Part shown: in pieces, positions 1 through 6,836 of the stretch | Position numbering within the stretch: the stretch's first letter is position 1 | How the letters are laid out: each line of letters starts with the position of its first letter | NCBI GenBank assembly: GCA_947373075.1 | Contig: CANBWF010000035.1 | Span: 1-12,012 of the forward strand | Length of the DNA stretch: 12,012 nt | Reading direction: 5' to 3' | Source of the DNA: Actinomycetota bacterium | Lineage (GTDB): Bacteria > Actinomycetota > Actinomycetes > S36-B12 > UBA5976 | Position numbers and translations under genes: made by a program | Notes under the pieces: model-generated | What the model was told of the DNA's origin: nothing | Seen by the model: only the letters and a program-made list of their open reading frames with translations | Databases searched by the model: none

Positions 1-2251
1 TGGCGGTATCGGCCTTGAAGTAATTGCTAGCGAAATTGCGCAACGTCACGAAACGGCCTACCCAGCAACCGGCATTTCACCAGCCCACCGCACTTTGCGT
101 ATCGGTGGCGAGTATCAGTGGCGTCGTGAAGGTGAACCACACCTTTTCAATCCTGAAACAGTTTTCCGGTTACAGCACGCTACTCGCACGGGTCGTTACG
201 ACATCTTCCGTCAGTACACTCAAGCCGTTAACGATCAGTCTGAGCACTTGATGACACTGCGTGGACTTTTCCGCTTCCGCAATGAAGATCGGTTGCCTGT
301 CTCAATTGATGAAGTTGAGTCAGCAAGTTCAATCGTCAAGCGATTCTCAACTGGCGCGATGTCTTATGGCTCTATCAGTCAAGAGGCGCACGAGACATTA
401 GCAATTGCCATGAACCGTTTGGGTGCCAAGAGCAACACTGGTGAAGGCGGCGAAGATCCTGAACGCTTTGTCCCAGATGAAAATGGAGATTCTCGCCGTT
501 CATCAATCAAGCAGGTTGCATCTGGTCGATTCGGTGTAACAAGTGAGTACTTGGTGAATGCAGACGACATTCAGATCAAGATGGCCCAAGGCGCAAAGCC
601 AGGCGAAGGTGGTCAGCTGCCAGGTCACAAGGTTTACCCGTGGGTAGCTAAGACTCGTCACTCAACCCCTGGTGTTGGTTTGATTAGTCCACCACCACAT
701 CACGATATCTATTCAATTGAAGATCTCGCGCAACTAATTCACGACCTCAAGAATTCGAATCCGCAGGCCCGAGTGCACGTGAAACTTGTTGCTGAAGTTG
801 GTGTCGGAACTGTTGCTGCTGGTGTATCAAAAGCACACGCTGATGTTGTTTTGATTTCTGGCCACGACGGCGGAACAGGTGCTTCTCCACTAACCAGCCT
901 TAAGCATGCGGGTGGACCATGGGAAATCGGCTTGGCTGAAACCCAGCAGACACTTTTGCTTAATGGTTTACGCGACCGCATTGTTGTCCAAGCCGATGGA
1001 CAATTGAAGACTGGCCGTGATGTGGTTATCGCTGCGCTGCTTGGTGCCGAAGAATACGGTTTTGCAACTGCGCCGCTCGTTGTAATGGGTTGCGTCATGA
1101 TGCGTGTGTGTCACCTAGACACGTGCCCAGTGGGTGTGGCTACGCAGAATCCAGTACTTCGTGAGAAGTTCTCTGGCAAGGCCGAATACGTCGTTAACTT
1201 CTTCGAATTCATTGCCCAAGAAGTTCGAGAAATTCTTGCTGAACTTGGTTTCCGCACTCTTGATGAAGCCATTGGTCATAGTGAAGTTCTAGATGTTGAA
1301 AAAGCGGTAGATCACTGGAAAGCATCAGGTCTTGATCTTTCACCGATTCTTTACCGCCCAACTCTTGATCCTTCCGCATCATTGCGCCGCACTACAACTC
1401 AAGATCATGGGCTAGCTCGCGCACTTGATAACAAGTTGATTGAAATCTGTCAGCCTGCCATTAACGATGGGGAAGCCGTTCGGGCACAACTCGATATTCA
1501 CAATGTGAATCGCACAGTTGGCACAATGCTTGGCTCCGAAGTGACTCGCAAGTGGGGCGGTGCCGGACTTCCTGAAGGCACTATCGATTTGTTATTCACT
1601 GGCGCAGCCGGACAGTCATTTGGTGCCTTCGTACCAGCGGGTATCACTTTGCGCCTTGAAGGTGACGGCAATGACTATGTCGGTAAGGGTCTTTCAGGCG
1701 GTCGCATTGTTGTGCGCCCAGCTCGAACTGCTCCGCTAGTTGCCGAAGCAAACATCATTGCTGGAAACGTAATTGGATATGGCGCAACTTCAGGTCACAT
1801 TTTCTTACGTGGAATTGTGGGCGAGCGCTTCTGTGTTCGTAACTCTGGCGCTACTGCAGTTGTTGAAGGTGTTGGCGATCATGGGTGCGAATACATGACC
1901 GGTGGTCGCGCAGTTATTTTGGGTCCAACTGGCCGTAACTTTGCTGCAGGCATGAGCGGTGGTATTGCATACCTGCTTGATGCGGTTACCCACAACATAA
2001 ACAAGGAAATGGTTGATATCGAGAAACTCGATTCAACTGATTTGGATTTCTTGGAAAACATTCTTGGTCAGCATCTGGCAGAAACAGATTCAGAAGTTGC
2101 CAAAACATTGTTGGAAAATTGGCCAAAGCAGGCAGGACGCTTCACCAAGGTGATGCCACGCGATTACCGTCGCGTACTTGATGCACAGGCCAAGGCTAAA
2201 GCAGAAGGTCGCGATCCAATCGAGGCCATTATGGAGGCAGCTCGTGTTTAA
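1..2251 (+). CDS. gltB: Glutamate synthase (GOGAT) large subunit, 5'-truncated by window edge
   Basis: The reading frame is already open at base 2 and stays open for 749 codons to a TAA stop; about the first half of a typical GltB (roughly 1,500 residues), including the glutaminase domain, lies outside the window. The visible part holds the FMN-binding synthase domain, with GAMSYGSIS and KSNTGEGGEDP motifs and the FMN/2-oxoglutarate region around DGQLKTGRDV. The 3Fe-4S motif C-x5-C-x4-C has its Cys codons at 1091, 1109 and 1124. The carboxy-terminal beta-helix (GXGXG) domain follows, with repeated Gly-rich turns at about bases 1600-1980. The enzyme is cytosolic and transfers glutamine amide nitrogen to 2-oxoglutarate, giving two glutamates, with electrons supplied by GltD. 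gltD starts 26 bases downstream, so the two are surely co-transcribed. All iron-sulfur cysteines are present and no frameshift is seen. Confidence 0.97.
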   Translation, partial: GGIGLEVIASEIAQRHETAYPATGISPAHRTLRIGGEYQWRREGEPHLFNPETVFRLQHATRTGRYDIFRQYTQAVNDQSEHLMTLRGLFRFRNEDRLPVSIDEVESASSIVKRFSTGAMSYGSISQEAHETLAIAMNRLGAKSNTGEGGEDPERFVPDENGDSRRSSIKQVASGRFGVTSEYLVNADDIQIKMAQGAKPGEGGQLPGHKVYPWVAKTRHSTPGVGLISPPPHHDIYSIEDLAQLIHDLKNSNPQARVHVKLVAEVGVGTVAAGVSKAHADVVLISGHDGGTGASPLTSLKHAGGPWEIGLAETQQTLLLNGLRDRIVVQADGQLKTGRDVVIAALLGAEEYGFATAPLVVMGCVMMRVCHLDTCPVGVATQNPVLREKFSGKAEYVVNFFEFIAQEVREILAELGFRTLDEAIGHSEVLDVEKAVDHWKASGLDLSPILYRPTLDPSASLRRTTTQDHGLARALDNKLIEICQPAINDGEAVRAQLDIHNVNRTVGTMLGSEVTRKWGGAGLPEGTIDLLFTGAAGQSFGAFVPAGITLRLEGDGNDYVGKGLSGGRIVVRPARTAPLVAEANIIAGNVIGYGATSGHIFLRGIVGERFCVRNSGATAVVEGVGDHGCEYMTGGRAVILGPTGRNFAAGMSGGIAYLLDAVTHNINKEMVDIEKLDSTDLDFLENILGQHLAETDSEVAKTLLENWPKQAGRFTKVMPRDYRRVLDAQAKAKAEGRDPIEAIMEAARV

Positions 2252-2277
2252 TCATTCGGTAGTGGAAGGAATCTGAC

Positions 2278-3726
2278 ATGGGAGATCCACGCGGATTTAT
2301 TACGACGCAGCGCGAAACACCAACCCGTCGTGGGGTAGTTGTTAGATTGAAAGACTGGAATGAAGTCTATGAAGAATTCCCAGTCGAGAGTCTGACGAAG
2401 CAAGCTGGCCGATGCATGGATTGTGGCATACCGTTTTGCCACAATGGTTGCCCGCTTGGCAACCTAATTCCTGAATGGAATGACCTGGTGATGCGTCAGG
2501 AATGGCAATCAGCATCCGAGCGCCTACATGCTACGAATAACTTCCCTGAGTTCACTGGCCGACTATGCCCAGCGCCTTGCGAAACCGCTTGTGTTGTTGG
2601 TATTTCTGGTGATCCAGTAACTATCAAGAACGTTGAAGTTTCGATTATCGATCGAGCTTGGAACGATGGATTTGTTCTGCCACAGATTCCAGATCGCGTT
2701 ACAGGCAAGACTGTTGCAGTAATCGGTTCGGGACCTGCAGGTTTGGCGACTGCTCAGCAGCTTGCTCGTGTTGGTCACACTGTGGCTGTTTATGAACGCG
2801 CCGATCGCATTGGCGGTTTACTTCGTTATGGAATTCCAGAATTCAAAATGGAGAAGCGTCACATCGATCGACGGTTAGAGCAGATGGAAGCTGAAGGCGT
2901 TAAGTTCCGCACTAACGTAAATGTTGGCACTGATATCACAGTTGAAGAACTTCGCTCAAAGTACGACGCAGTAGTAATTGCTGTCGGTGCGACTGCATGG
3001 CGCGATCTTGAAGTTCCTGGCCGTGAACTGTCTGGAATTCATCAGGCAATGGAATATTTGCCAGGTGCTAACCGCGTACAAGAGGGTGACTTCGAGCAGG
3101 CCCCGATTGACGTAGCTGGTCAGCACGTAATCGTTATTGGTGGTGGCGATACCGGCGCCGATTGCTTGGGTACAGCACTTCGTCAGGGAGCAGCATCGGT
3201 AACTCAGCTTGAAATTATGCCAACTCCGCCGAATGCCCGCCCAGATTATGCTCCATGGCCTACTTACCCGATGGTCTACCGAGTCAGTAGCGCTCATGAA
3301 GAGGGTGGCGAGCGCGAATTCGCCGTTTCCACTCAGCGTTTTATCGGTACCGACAAAGTCGAAGCGATTGAACTAATCACTGTTGAATTCAAAGATGGTG
3401 CGTTTGTTCCGGTTGAAGGTTCTGAGCGCATTTTGCCAGCCGACGCAGTGTTCTTGGCAATGGGCTTTGTTGGGCCAGAGCATGGTTCACTAATTGACCA
3501 GTTTGATGTGGCCCTCGATCCACGCGGAAATGTAGCTCGCGACGCTTCTTACATGACAAACCAAGATGGCGTGTTTGTTGCTGGCGATGCAGGTCGCGGG
3601 CAGTCGCTCATTGTTTGGGCAATAGCCGAAGGTCGCTCCGCTGCAGCACACGTTGATCGCTTCTTGATGGGTGAAAGTAACTTGCCAGTTGCCATCCCGC
3701 CAACGGCGCGACCAGTTACTGCATAG
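2278..3726 (+). CDS. gltD: Glutamate synthase small subunit (NADPH-dependent)
   Basis: This 482-residue protein is full length for GltD. It passes electrons from NADPH through FAD and 4Fe-4S clusters to GltB. The amino-terminal cysteine clusters are C46-x2-C49-x4-C54-x3-C58 and C97-x3-C101-x3-C105. The first Rossmann fold has the FAD motif GSGPAG (150-155) followed by an acidic strand end (YERAD, 172-176) and GGLLRYGIPEFK (179-190). The second nucleotide fold, for NADPH, has GGGDTG (288-293). The FAD-closing motif GDAGRGQSL is at 436-444. The ATG start is supported by a GGAAGGA ribosome site (2264-2270) seven bases upstream, and the start MGDPRGF is of the kind seen in actinobacterial GltD. 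A family of related flavoproteins (PreT, the AegA type) shares this fold, but the position directly behind gltB makes GltD the secure call. Confidence 0.97.
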   Translation: MGDPRGFITTQRETPTRRGVVVRLKDWNEVYEEFPVESLTKQAGRCMDCGIPFCHNGCPLGNLIPEWNDLVMRQEWQSASERLHATNNFPEFTGRLCPAPCETACVVGISGDPVTIKNVEVSIIDRAWNDGFVLPQIPDRVTGKTVAVIGSGPAGLATAQQLARVGHTVAVYERADRIGGLLRYGIPEFKMEKRHIDRRLEQMEAEGVKFRTNVNVGTDITVEELRSKYDAVVIAVGATAWRDLEVPGRELSGIHQAMEYLPGANRVQEGDFEQAPIDVAGQHVIVIGGGDTGADCLGTALRQGAASVTQLEIMPTPPNARPDYAPWPTYPMVYRVSSAHEEGGEREFAVSTQRFIGTDKVEAIELITVEFKDGAFVPVEGSERILPADAVFLAMGFVGPEHGSLIDQFDVALDPRGNVARDASYMTNQDGVFVAGDAGRGQSLIVWAIAEGRSAAAHVDRFLMGESNLPVAIPPTARPVTA

Positions 3727-3741
3727 GGGCAACAAGCACGA

Positions 3742-3768
3742 CTTGAACCTTATTCGGTAAGGTTGAAG
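3742..3768 (+). terminator. Inverted repeat after gltD, probable terminator of gltBD
   Basis: AACCTTA (3746-3752) is perfectly complementary to TAAGGTT (3758-3764) around the five-base loop TTCGG. After one G/G mismatch, CTT (3742-3744) also pairs with AAG (3766-3768), giving ten pairs in all. It begins 15 bases after the gltD stop. There is no run of T behind it, so it is not a classical intrinsic terminator; actinobacterial terminators often lack the T run. It could instead be an mRNA-stabilising 3' hairpin or, because it is a near palindrome in DNA, a protein-binding site. Confidence 0.5.
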
Positions 3769-3775
3769 CAGCACG

Positions 3776-3809
3776 TTGACACGTAAGCGGCAGTTTTCAA
3801 ATGACTGCC
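3776..3809 (+). promoter_or_regulatory. Possible pyk promoter and leader hairpin
   Basis: A perfect TTGACA -35 box lies at 3776-3781. The best -10 candidate is TCAAAT at 3797-3802, only a 4/6 match with a short 15-base spacer, so the promoter call is weak. The same stretch holds an inverted repeat: GGCAGT (3789-3794) pairs with ACTGCC (3804-3809), with an extra T-G wobble inside and a seven-base loop. This could be part of an operator or of the untranslated leader. A promoter in this gap is reasonable because a probable terminator precedes it and pyk follows. Confidence 0.3.
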
Positions 3810-3835
3810 AACAGATTTGAGAAAAGGGCTATCTA

Positions 3836-5263
3836 GTGCGTCGAGCCAAAATTGTTTGTACCCTCGGTCCAGCTGTCGCTACTCCAGATGGAATTCGCGA
3901 TCTTATTGCTGCCGGAATGAATGTTGCTCGCTTGAACTTGTCACATGGTGAGTACAGCGATCACGAATACAACTACACATTGGTACGCGATGCGGCCAAA
4001 GATGCTGGTAAAGCAGTTGCAATTTTGGCTGACCTTCAGGGTCCAAAGATTCGCCTGGCTCGGTTTGCAAATGGCCCAGTTGATTTGGCAGTTGGTGACA
4101 TTTTCACAATCACCACCGAAGATGTTCCTGGCGATAAAGATGAATGTGGCACAACCTACAAAGGTTTGCCAGGGGACTGTAAGCCTGGCGATCGCATCTT
4201 GGTTGATGACGGCAAAGTTGGCTTAGAAGTAGTTTCTGTTGAAGGTTCACGCGTTAAGACTCGGGTAACTGAAGGTGGCCGCGTTAGTGATAACAAGGGC
4301 ATTAACTTGCCAGGTGTTGCTGTTAGTGTCCCTGCACTTAGCGAAAAAGACATGGACGATTTGCGCTGGGCACTACATCAGGGCGTTGACATGGTTGCAC
4401 TTTCTTTCGTGCGTAGCGCCGAAGACTTCGCTGATGTCGAGCGCATCATGAATGAAGAAGGTATTCGAGTTCCAGTTATCGCCAAGGTTGAAAAGCCACA
4501 GGCGGTTGATAATCTGCAGGAAATCGTCGATGTTTTTGATGGCATCATGGTTGCTCGTGGTGACCTCGGAGTTGAATTGCCACTTGAGCAGGTTCCACTA
4601 GTTCAGAAGCGGGCAATTGCTATGGCTCGCGCCGCTGCAAAGCCAGTAATTGTGGCAACTCAAATGCTTGAGTCAATGATTACTTCTTCGCGTCCAACTC
4701 GCGCTGAAGCAAGCGATGTTGCTAACGCAGTACTAGATGGCGCAGATGCTTTGATGCTTTCAGGTGAAACGAGTGTTGGCGAACATCCAACAAATGTTGT
4801 AGCCACCATGAGTCGCATTATTGAGCATGTTGAGTCTGAAGCTTTGTCTCGTATTCCTGCTCTAGAAAATCACAATCGGGCTGAAACAGCAGAGGCACTC
4901 TGTGAAGCAGCAGTACAGGTTGCTACCAACGTTGACGCTAAAGCGATTGTGGCTTTCACTGAAACTGGTCGCTCGGCCCGCTTGGCTGCGCGTCACCGTA
5001 CTTCAACTCCAATCTTGGCCTTCACTACAAGCCAGACTGTTTGTAATCAGCTTGCACTTCTTTGGGGTACCGAAACTTTCGTGGCTGGAAATGTGCAGCA
5101 CACCGACGAAATGGTGAATCAGGTAGATCACACTTTGCTCGAAATCCAAAGATTTAACCGTGGTGACAAACTTGTGTTCATTGCAGGTGTTCCACCCGGC
5201 GTACCAGGCACCACTAACGGCATGCGGGTACACAAATTGGGCTCAGGCCCCAGTAATACCTAG
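3836..5263 (+). CDS. pyk: Pyruvate kinase, K+-independent type
   Basis: This 475-residue cytosolic enzyme converts phosphoenolpyruvate and ADP to pyruvate and ATP, the last step of glycolysis. Motifs in order are ARLNLSHG (31-38, substrate and nucleotide contacts R32 and N34), ADLQGPKIR (65-73), the B domain at about 75-165, the catalytic lysine K217 with metal ligand E219 in VIAKVEK, the second metal ligand D243 in MVARGDLGVE, and the active-site stretch ATQMLESMI (274-282). The allosteric C domain takes up the last 130 or so residues. L67, Q68 and K71 replace the Thr, Lys and Glu of K+-dependent enzymes. The start is GTG: an AAGGG ribosome site (3824-3828) lies seven bases upstream, an in-frame TGA at 3818 blocks longer forms, and MRRAKIVCTLGPA is the usual start of the family. 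Tandem stops TAG TAA end the gene. Confidence 0.97.
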   Translation: MRRAKIVCTLGPAVATPDGIRDLIAAGMNVARLNLSHGEYSDHEYNYTLVRDAAKDAGKAVAILADLQGPKIRLARFANGPVDLAVGDIFTITTEDVPGDKDECGTTYKGLPGDCKPGDRILVDDGKVGLEVVSVEGSRVKTRVTEGGRVSDNKGINLPGVAVSVPALSEKDMDDLRWALHQGVDMVALSFVRSAEDFADVERIMNEEGIRVPVIAKVEKPQAVDNLQEIVDVFDGIMVARGDLGVELPLEQVPLVQKRAIAMARAAAKPVIVATQMLESMITSSRPTRAEASDVANAVLDGADALMLSGETSVGEHPTNVVATMSRIIEHVESEALSRIPALENHNRAETAEALCEAAVQVATNVDAKAIVAFTETGRSARLAARHRTSTPILAFTTSQTVCNQLALLWGTETFVAGNVQHTDEMVNQVDHTLLEIQRFNRGDKLVFIAGVPPGVPGTTNGMRVHKLGSGPSNT

Positions 5264-5267
5264 TAAA

Positions 5268-5297
5268 TTCAACAGATAAAGAAATGTTCGCTATGCT
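5268..5297 (+). promoter_or_regulatory. Possible promoter of the pyr operon
   Basis: TATGCT at 5292-5297 fits the actinobacterial TANNNT -10 pattern. TTCAAC at 5268-5273, 18 bases upstream, is a poor -35 match. Transcription would then begin near 5304, directly before the PyrR-type hairpin, which is where a leader should begin. No convincing terminator separates pyk from this point, so read-through from pyk is also possible. A short inverted repeat, TCGCT (5288-5292) with AGCGA (5305-5309), overlaps the -10 box. Confidence 0.4.
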
Positions 5298-5309
5298 CGT
5301 TCAAAGCGA

Positions 5310-5347
5310 CATCCTTTAACACCTGTCCCGTGAGGCAGGAAAGGAGG
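5310..5347 (+). promoter_or_regulatory. PyrR-binding RNA hairpin sequestering the pyrR ribosome site
   Basis: The upper stem CCTGTC (5322-5327) pairs with GGCAGG (5334-5339, one T-G wobble) and closes the six-base loop CCGTGA, which fits the CNGNGA loop of PyrR sites. The run from 5324 matches the Bacillus PyrR consensus ARUCCNGNGAGGYU at about 12 of 14 positions. An unpaired AACA (5318-5321) forms a one-sided bulge. Below it, TCCTTT (5312-5317) pairs fully with AAAGGA (5340-5345), which is part of the Shine-Dalgarno AAAGGAGG (5340-5347), eight bases before the pyrR ATG. A C5310-G5347 pair is also possible. Binding of PyrR with UMP should hold the ribosome site closed. No terminator or antiterminator follows, so control should be translational, as reported for mycobacteria. 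Confidence 0.85.
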
Positions 5348-5355
5348 TTAGTACG

Positions 5356-5901
5356 ATGACGCATACCCAAGGCCGGGTCGTTTTAGACTCCGCCGATATC
5401 TCCCGAGCATTGACTCGATTAGCCCATGAAATTATTGAACGCACTCAAGGTGCGCAAAATGTAACTCTGATGGGCATTCCAACTCGTGGTGTCGCTCTTG
5501 CAAATCGATTGGCACAGCGCATCAGCGAAATCCAAGGCAGCCCCGTTGAAGTCGGCGCAATCGATGTGACGATGTACCGCGACGACTTACGCATGCAACC
5601 GGCTCGCGCGCTGCTGCCTACTGTGCTTCCGGATGCTGGCATCGAAGGCCGGCTAGTGATTCTGGTTGATGACGTACTTTATTCAGGTCGCACAATCCGC
5701 GCAGCACTAGATGCCCTTAGCGAACATGGACGACCACAGGCAGTGCAGCTTGCCGTACTTGTTGATCGTGGACATCGAGAACTTCCAATCCGTGCCGATT
5801 ATGTTGGCAAGAACCTGCCAACAGCCAAAACAGAGTCGGTGCAAGTTCAGTTAAGCGAACATGACGAAATCGATCAGATTGTCATTAGGCAGGCATCATG
5901 A
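5356..5901 (+). CDS. pyrR: PyrR bifunctional regulator / uracil phosphoribosyltransferase
   Basis: This 181-residue protein is full length for PyrR. It belongs to the type I phosphoribosyltransferase fold and carries the PRPP-binding loop VDDVLYSGRT (104-113) after a hydrophobic strand, preceded by the GIPTRG motif (40-45) and the flexible region DVTMYRDDL (70-78). In the family it binds pyr leader RNA when loaded with UMP and also makes UMP from uracil and PRPP, usually weakly. It is the first gene of the operon and lies directly behind a PyrR-type hairpin, so it probably represses its own translation and that of the coupled genes. The ATG has a strong AAAGGAGG ribosome site. Its stop overlaps the pyrB start as ATGA. 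In other lineages a separate Upp does most uracil salvage; whether that is so here cannot be seen. Confidence 0.96.
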   Translation: MTHTQGRVVLDSADISRALTRLAHEIIERTQGAQNVTLMGIPTRGVALANRLAQRISEIQGSPVEVGAIDVTMYRDDLRMQPARALLPTVLPDAGIEGRLVILVDDVLYSGRTIRAALDALSEHGRPQAVQLAVLVDRGHRELPIRADYVGKNLPTAKTESVQVQLSEHDEIDQIVIRQAS

Positions 5902-6836
5902 AACATTTATTGAGTACCGCGGACTTAACTCGTGACGATGCAATCCTGATTCTCGACACTGCTAATCAGTTGGCACAGGCAACCAGCCAAGGTGTTGGCA
6001 AACTTCCACCACTTCGTGGTCGCACAGTGGTCAATCTGTTTTACGAAGATTCAACTCGAACTCGTATTTCATTTGAAGCGGCAGCCAAGCGCCTTTCCGC
6101 TGATGTAATTAACTTTGCAGCAAAGGGATCCAGTGTTTCCAAAGGCGAAAGCTTAAAAGATACAGCGCTCACCCTTGAAGCAATGGGCGCGGACGCGATT
6201 GTGCTGCGACACGGTTCAAGTGGAGCTGCCAATACTTTGGCCAACTCTGGTTGGATTTCAGGCAGCGTAGTCAATGCTGGTGATGGCACGCACGAACATC
6301 CAACACAAGCGCTGCTAGATGCATACACATTGCGCCGCCACCTTCGCGAAGGCGCAGGTGACCTGGCTGGCGCAACAGTGACCATCGTGGGCGACATCCT
6401 GCACAGCCGCGTTGCTCGCTCGAACGTACATCTACTTAAAACTCTCGGTGCCAATGTGCGACTTGTTGCTCCGCCAACATTGCTGCCATTCGGTGTCGAT
6501 ACATGGGACGCAGACGTTTCTTATGATCTTGAAGACGCTCTTGTCGGCGCAGACGCCGTAATGATGCTTCGCATCCAACAAGAACGCATGAATGCGGCTT
6601 ACTTCCCAACAATTCACGAATACTCACAGCGTTATGGCTTGAATCAAGTTCGAGTTAATTTGATGAACCAAGGTTCAATTGTGATGCACCCTGGTCCAAT
6701 GAATCGGGGAGTAGAAATTACTTCCGAAGTTGCCGACAGTCCACAATCCGTGATTGTCGAGCAGGTAACAAATGGCGTAAGTGTTCGGATGGCTGTGCTG
6801 TATTTAATGCTCGGCGGAAATGAGGCAACGGTATGA
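5898..6836 (+). CDS. pyrB: Aspartate carbamoyltransferase catalytic subunit
   Basis: This 312-residue protein is full length for the catalytic chain. It condenses carbamoyl phosphate with aspartate to N-carbamoyl-aspartate, the first committed pyrimidine step, in the cytosol. Carbamoyl phosphate residues are visible in S52-T53-R54-T55-R56 (within FYEDSTRTR), in SKGES (81-85, K82 corresponding to the loop lysine supplied by a neighbouring subunit), in R104, and in HEHPTQ (132-137, H134 and Q137). The aspartate domain shows RIQQER (225-230) and HPGPMNRG (264-271). No regulatory chain gene (pyrI) follows, so feedback control through PyrI is not expected from this locus. The ATG lies inside the pyrR stop (ATGA), with AGGCAGG at 5887-5893 as ribosome site. 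Ornithine carbamoyltransferase is a relative, but the HEHPTQ, RIQQER and operon context favour PyrB. Confidence 0.97.
   Translation: MKHLLSTADLTRDDAILILDTANQLAQATSQGVGKLPPLRGRTVVNLFYEDSTRTRISFEAAAKRLSADVINFAAKGSSVSKGESLKDTALTLEAMGADAIVLRHGSSGAANTLANSGWISGSVVNAGDGTHEHPTQALLDAYTLRRHLREGAGDLAGATVTIVGDILHSRVARSNVHLLKTLGANVRLVAPPTLLPFGVDTWDADVSYDLEDALVGADAVMMLRIQQERMNAAYFPTIHEYSQRYGLNQVRVNLMNQGSIVMHPGPMNRGVEITSEVADSPQSVIVEQVTNGVSVRMAVLYLMLGGNEATV

Noticed and set aside
24..251. Short plus-strand frame at the left edge
   Set aside because: It is out of frame with GltB, whose own frame is open through the same bases and encodes recognisable GltB sequence from base 2.
739..1098. Minus-strand open frame (119 codons) opposite gltB
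   Set aside because: It is antisense to the conserved FMN domain of GltB and shows no recognisable features of its own.
6041..6454. Minus-strand open frame (137 codons) opposite pyrB
   Set aside because: It is antisense to the carbamoyl phosphate site of PyrB; Ser/Ala/Pro/Arg-rich composition marks it as a shadow.
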